Of a stretch of DNA of 64,000 bases, positions 63,242 through 64,000 are shown in pieces (the stretch's first letter is position 1; each line of letters begins with the position of its first letter). Location of the stretch: contig JBAGRP010000001.1 in the NCBI GenBank assembly GCA_036924855.1, positions 4,154,001 to 4,218,000 of the forward strand, given 5' to 3'. This DNA is from Nitrobacteraceae bacterium AZCC 2146 (GTDB lineage: Bacteria; Pseudomonadota; Alphaproteobacteria; Rhizobiales; Xanthobacteraceae). The notes beneath the pieces are model-generated. The model made no database searches, was not told the origin of the DNA, and saw only the letters and a program-made list of their open reading frames with translations. Made by a program: the position numbers and the translations under genes.

Positions 63242-64000
63242 TCAGACCCGAAAATGCTTCGACAGTTTCAGGTTCTGGCCCTGATAGTTCGAGCCGATGC
63301 GCTGGCCGTAGAGTGCGTCGGGACGCGACAGCATTTTCTCATAGACGAGGCGGCCGACGATCTGGCCGTGCTCGAGAATGAACGGCACTTCGCGGGAGCG
63401 CACTTCCAGCACCGCGCGCGAACCCTTGCCACCGGCGCCGGCATAGCCGAAGCCGGGGTCGAAGAAGCCGGCATAGTGCACGCGGAATTCGCCGACCAGG
63501 GGATCGAACGGCACCATCTCGGCAGCGTAGTCCGGCGGCACCTGCACGGCTTCCTTGGAGGCGAGAATGTAGAACTCGCCGGGATCGAGGATCAGCGTGC
63601 CGTCCGGGCGCGCGGCAATCGGCTCCCAGAACTCGCCGACCGCATAGCCGGCGCGGCGATCGATATCGACGACGCCGGTGTGGCGCTTGGCGCGATAGCC
63701 GACGAAGCCCGAGGCGTTTTCGCCGGACAGATCGACGGACAGCGCTAGGCCGTTGTTGAGGTCGGCCTCGTCGCTGTCGACCAGCCGCTCCAGCGCGTGC
63801 AGGTCTTCCAGCGCGTCGTTGTCGAGAACGGCGTCGCCGACGCGAAACCGCACCTGCGACAGCCGCGAGCCTTCGCGCAGCAGCACCGGAAACGTCTTCG
63901 GGCTGATCTCGGCATAGAGCGGGCCGTGATAGCCGGCGCCGATCACGTCGAAGCGGCGGGTGCCGTCGGCAATGACGCGGGTGAAGACGTCGAGCCGGCC
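63242..64000 (-). CDS. dcd: dCTP deaminase, C-terminal part (partial at window end)
   Basis: About 253 residues are seen and the frame remains open to base 64000, so the N-terminus lies outside. Marks of the long alphaproteobacterial 2'-deoxycytidine 5'-triphosphate deaminase: VRFRVGDAVLD, the second half-domain with DPGEFYILASKE, FDPLVGEFRVHYAGFFDPGFG near the catalytic region, RSREVPFILEHGQIVGRLVYEKM, and a tail YGQRIGSNYQGQNLKLSKHF. It turns dCTP into dUTP for dTMP synthesis. Confidence 0.9.
   Translation of the reverse strand, partial: GRLDVFTRVIADGTRRFDVIGAGYHGPLYAEISPKTFPVLLREGSRLSQVRFRVGDAVLDNDALEDLHALERLVDSDEADLNNGLALSVDLSGENASGFVGYRAKRHTGVVDIDRRAGYAVGEFWEPIAARPDGTLILDPGEFYILASKEAVQVPPDYAAEMVPFDPLVGEFRVHYAGFFDPGFGYAGAGGKGSRAVLEVRSREVPFILEHGQIVGRLVYEKMLSRPDALYGQRIGSNYQGQNLKLSKHFRV

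Noticed and set aside
1..64000. CRISPR array or intact transposase gene
   Set aside because: No regular short repeats with spacers and no transposase motifs were found; only repeat-type remnants near 44.3-46.1 kb.

Overview
The window looks like chromosomal DNA of a Bradyrhizobium/Rhodopseudomonas-type alphaproteobacterium (Nitrobacteraceae). The evidence is high GC content, Tat-type signals on solute receptors, many nitrate/sulfonate/taurine-type ABC importers, CaiB-type CoA-transferases, several class III nucleotide cyclases, and short palindromic intergenic repeats. Species assignment is inference from protein style only. No phage, CRISPR array or intact transposase gene is visible.

Region by region. 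1-4548: 3' end of sthA, htpX protease, a luciferase-like monooxygenase, a frameshifted adenylate cyclase and a small protein. 4762-7554: an SDR oxidoreductase and a chemoreceptor. 7597-19563: a surface-protein locus. A LapG-like (BTLCP) protease is divergent from a 1775-residue FecR/VCBS/RTX-type secreted protein, which is followed by its type I secretion ABC exporter, the HlyD adaptor and a CHASE2 adenylate/guanylate cyclase. 19576-23995: an ssu-type organosulfonate operon read leftwards (receptor, SsuD, permease, ATPase, flavin reductase). 24400-27918: a GGDEF-EAL protein, YccF and an orphan Bug receptor. 27961-30605: a second taurine/sulfonate-type ABC importer. 30722-35888: pyruvate kinase, then a tartrate-dehydrogenase/MFS pair divergent from a LysR regulator. 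36635-44244: a LysR gene and a leftward operon of NMT1-type ABC importer, FAD oxidoreductase, CoA-transferase and enoyl-CoA hydratase, with a divergent deaminase.

44245-46275 is a scarred zone: a frameshifted SnoaL-like gene, a fragment resembling the C-terminus of RepB/ParB partition proteins, a 20-bp dispersed repeat and the 5' half of tRNA-Arg(CCG). An intact tRNA-Arg(CCG) lies 9,987 bp further on with the same 119-bp upstream/5'-half sequence (117/119 identical), so 45996-55982 reads as a genomic island. Its cargo is one leftward operon: PanE-like reductase, VOC protein, MaoC hydratase, CaiB CoA-transferase, shikimate dehydrogenase, a complete amino-acid-type ABC importer and type II dehydroquinase. 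A divergent LysR gene sits at its head.

56219-60947: a second LysR/NMT1-type ABC importer module that ends in a ring-opening amidohydrolase (cyanuric acid hydrolase/barbiturase family). 61033-63013: a DUF4399 protein and a cyclase-FGE/SUMF1 fusion. 63242-64000: the C-terminal part of a dCTP deaminase. The overall theme is scavenging and breakdown of sulfonates, tartrate, N-heterocycles and unknown acids through LysR-controlled transport/catabolic units, interspersed with cyclic-nucleotide and cyclic-di-GMP signalling.
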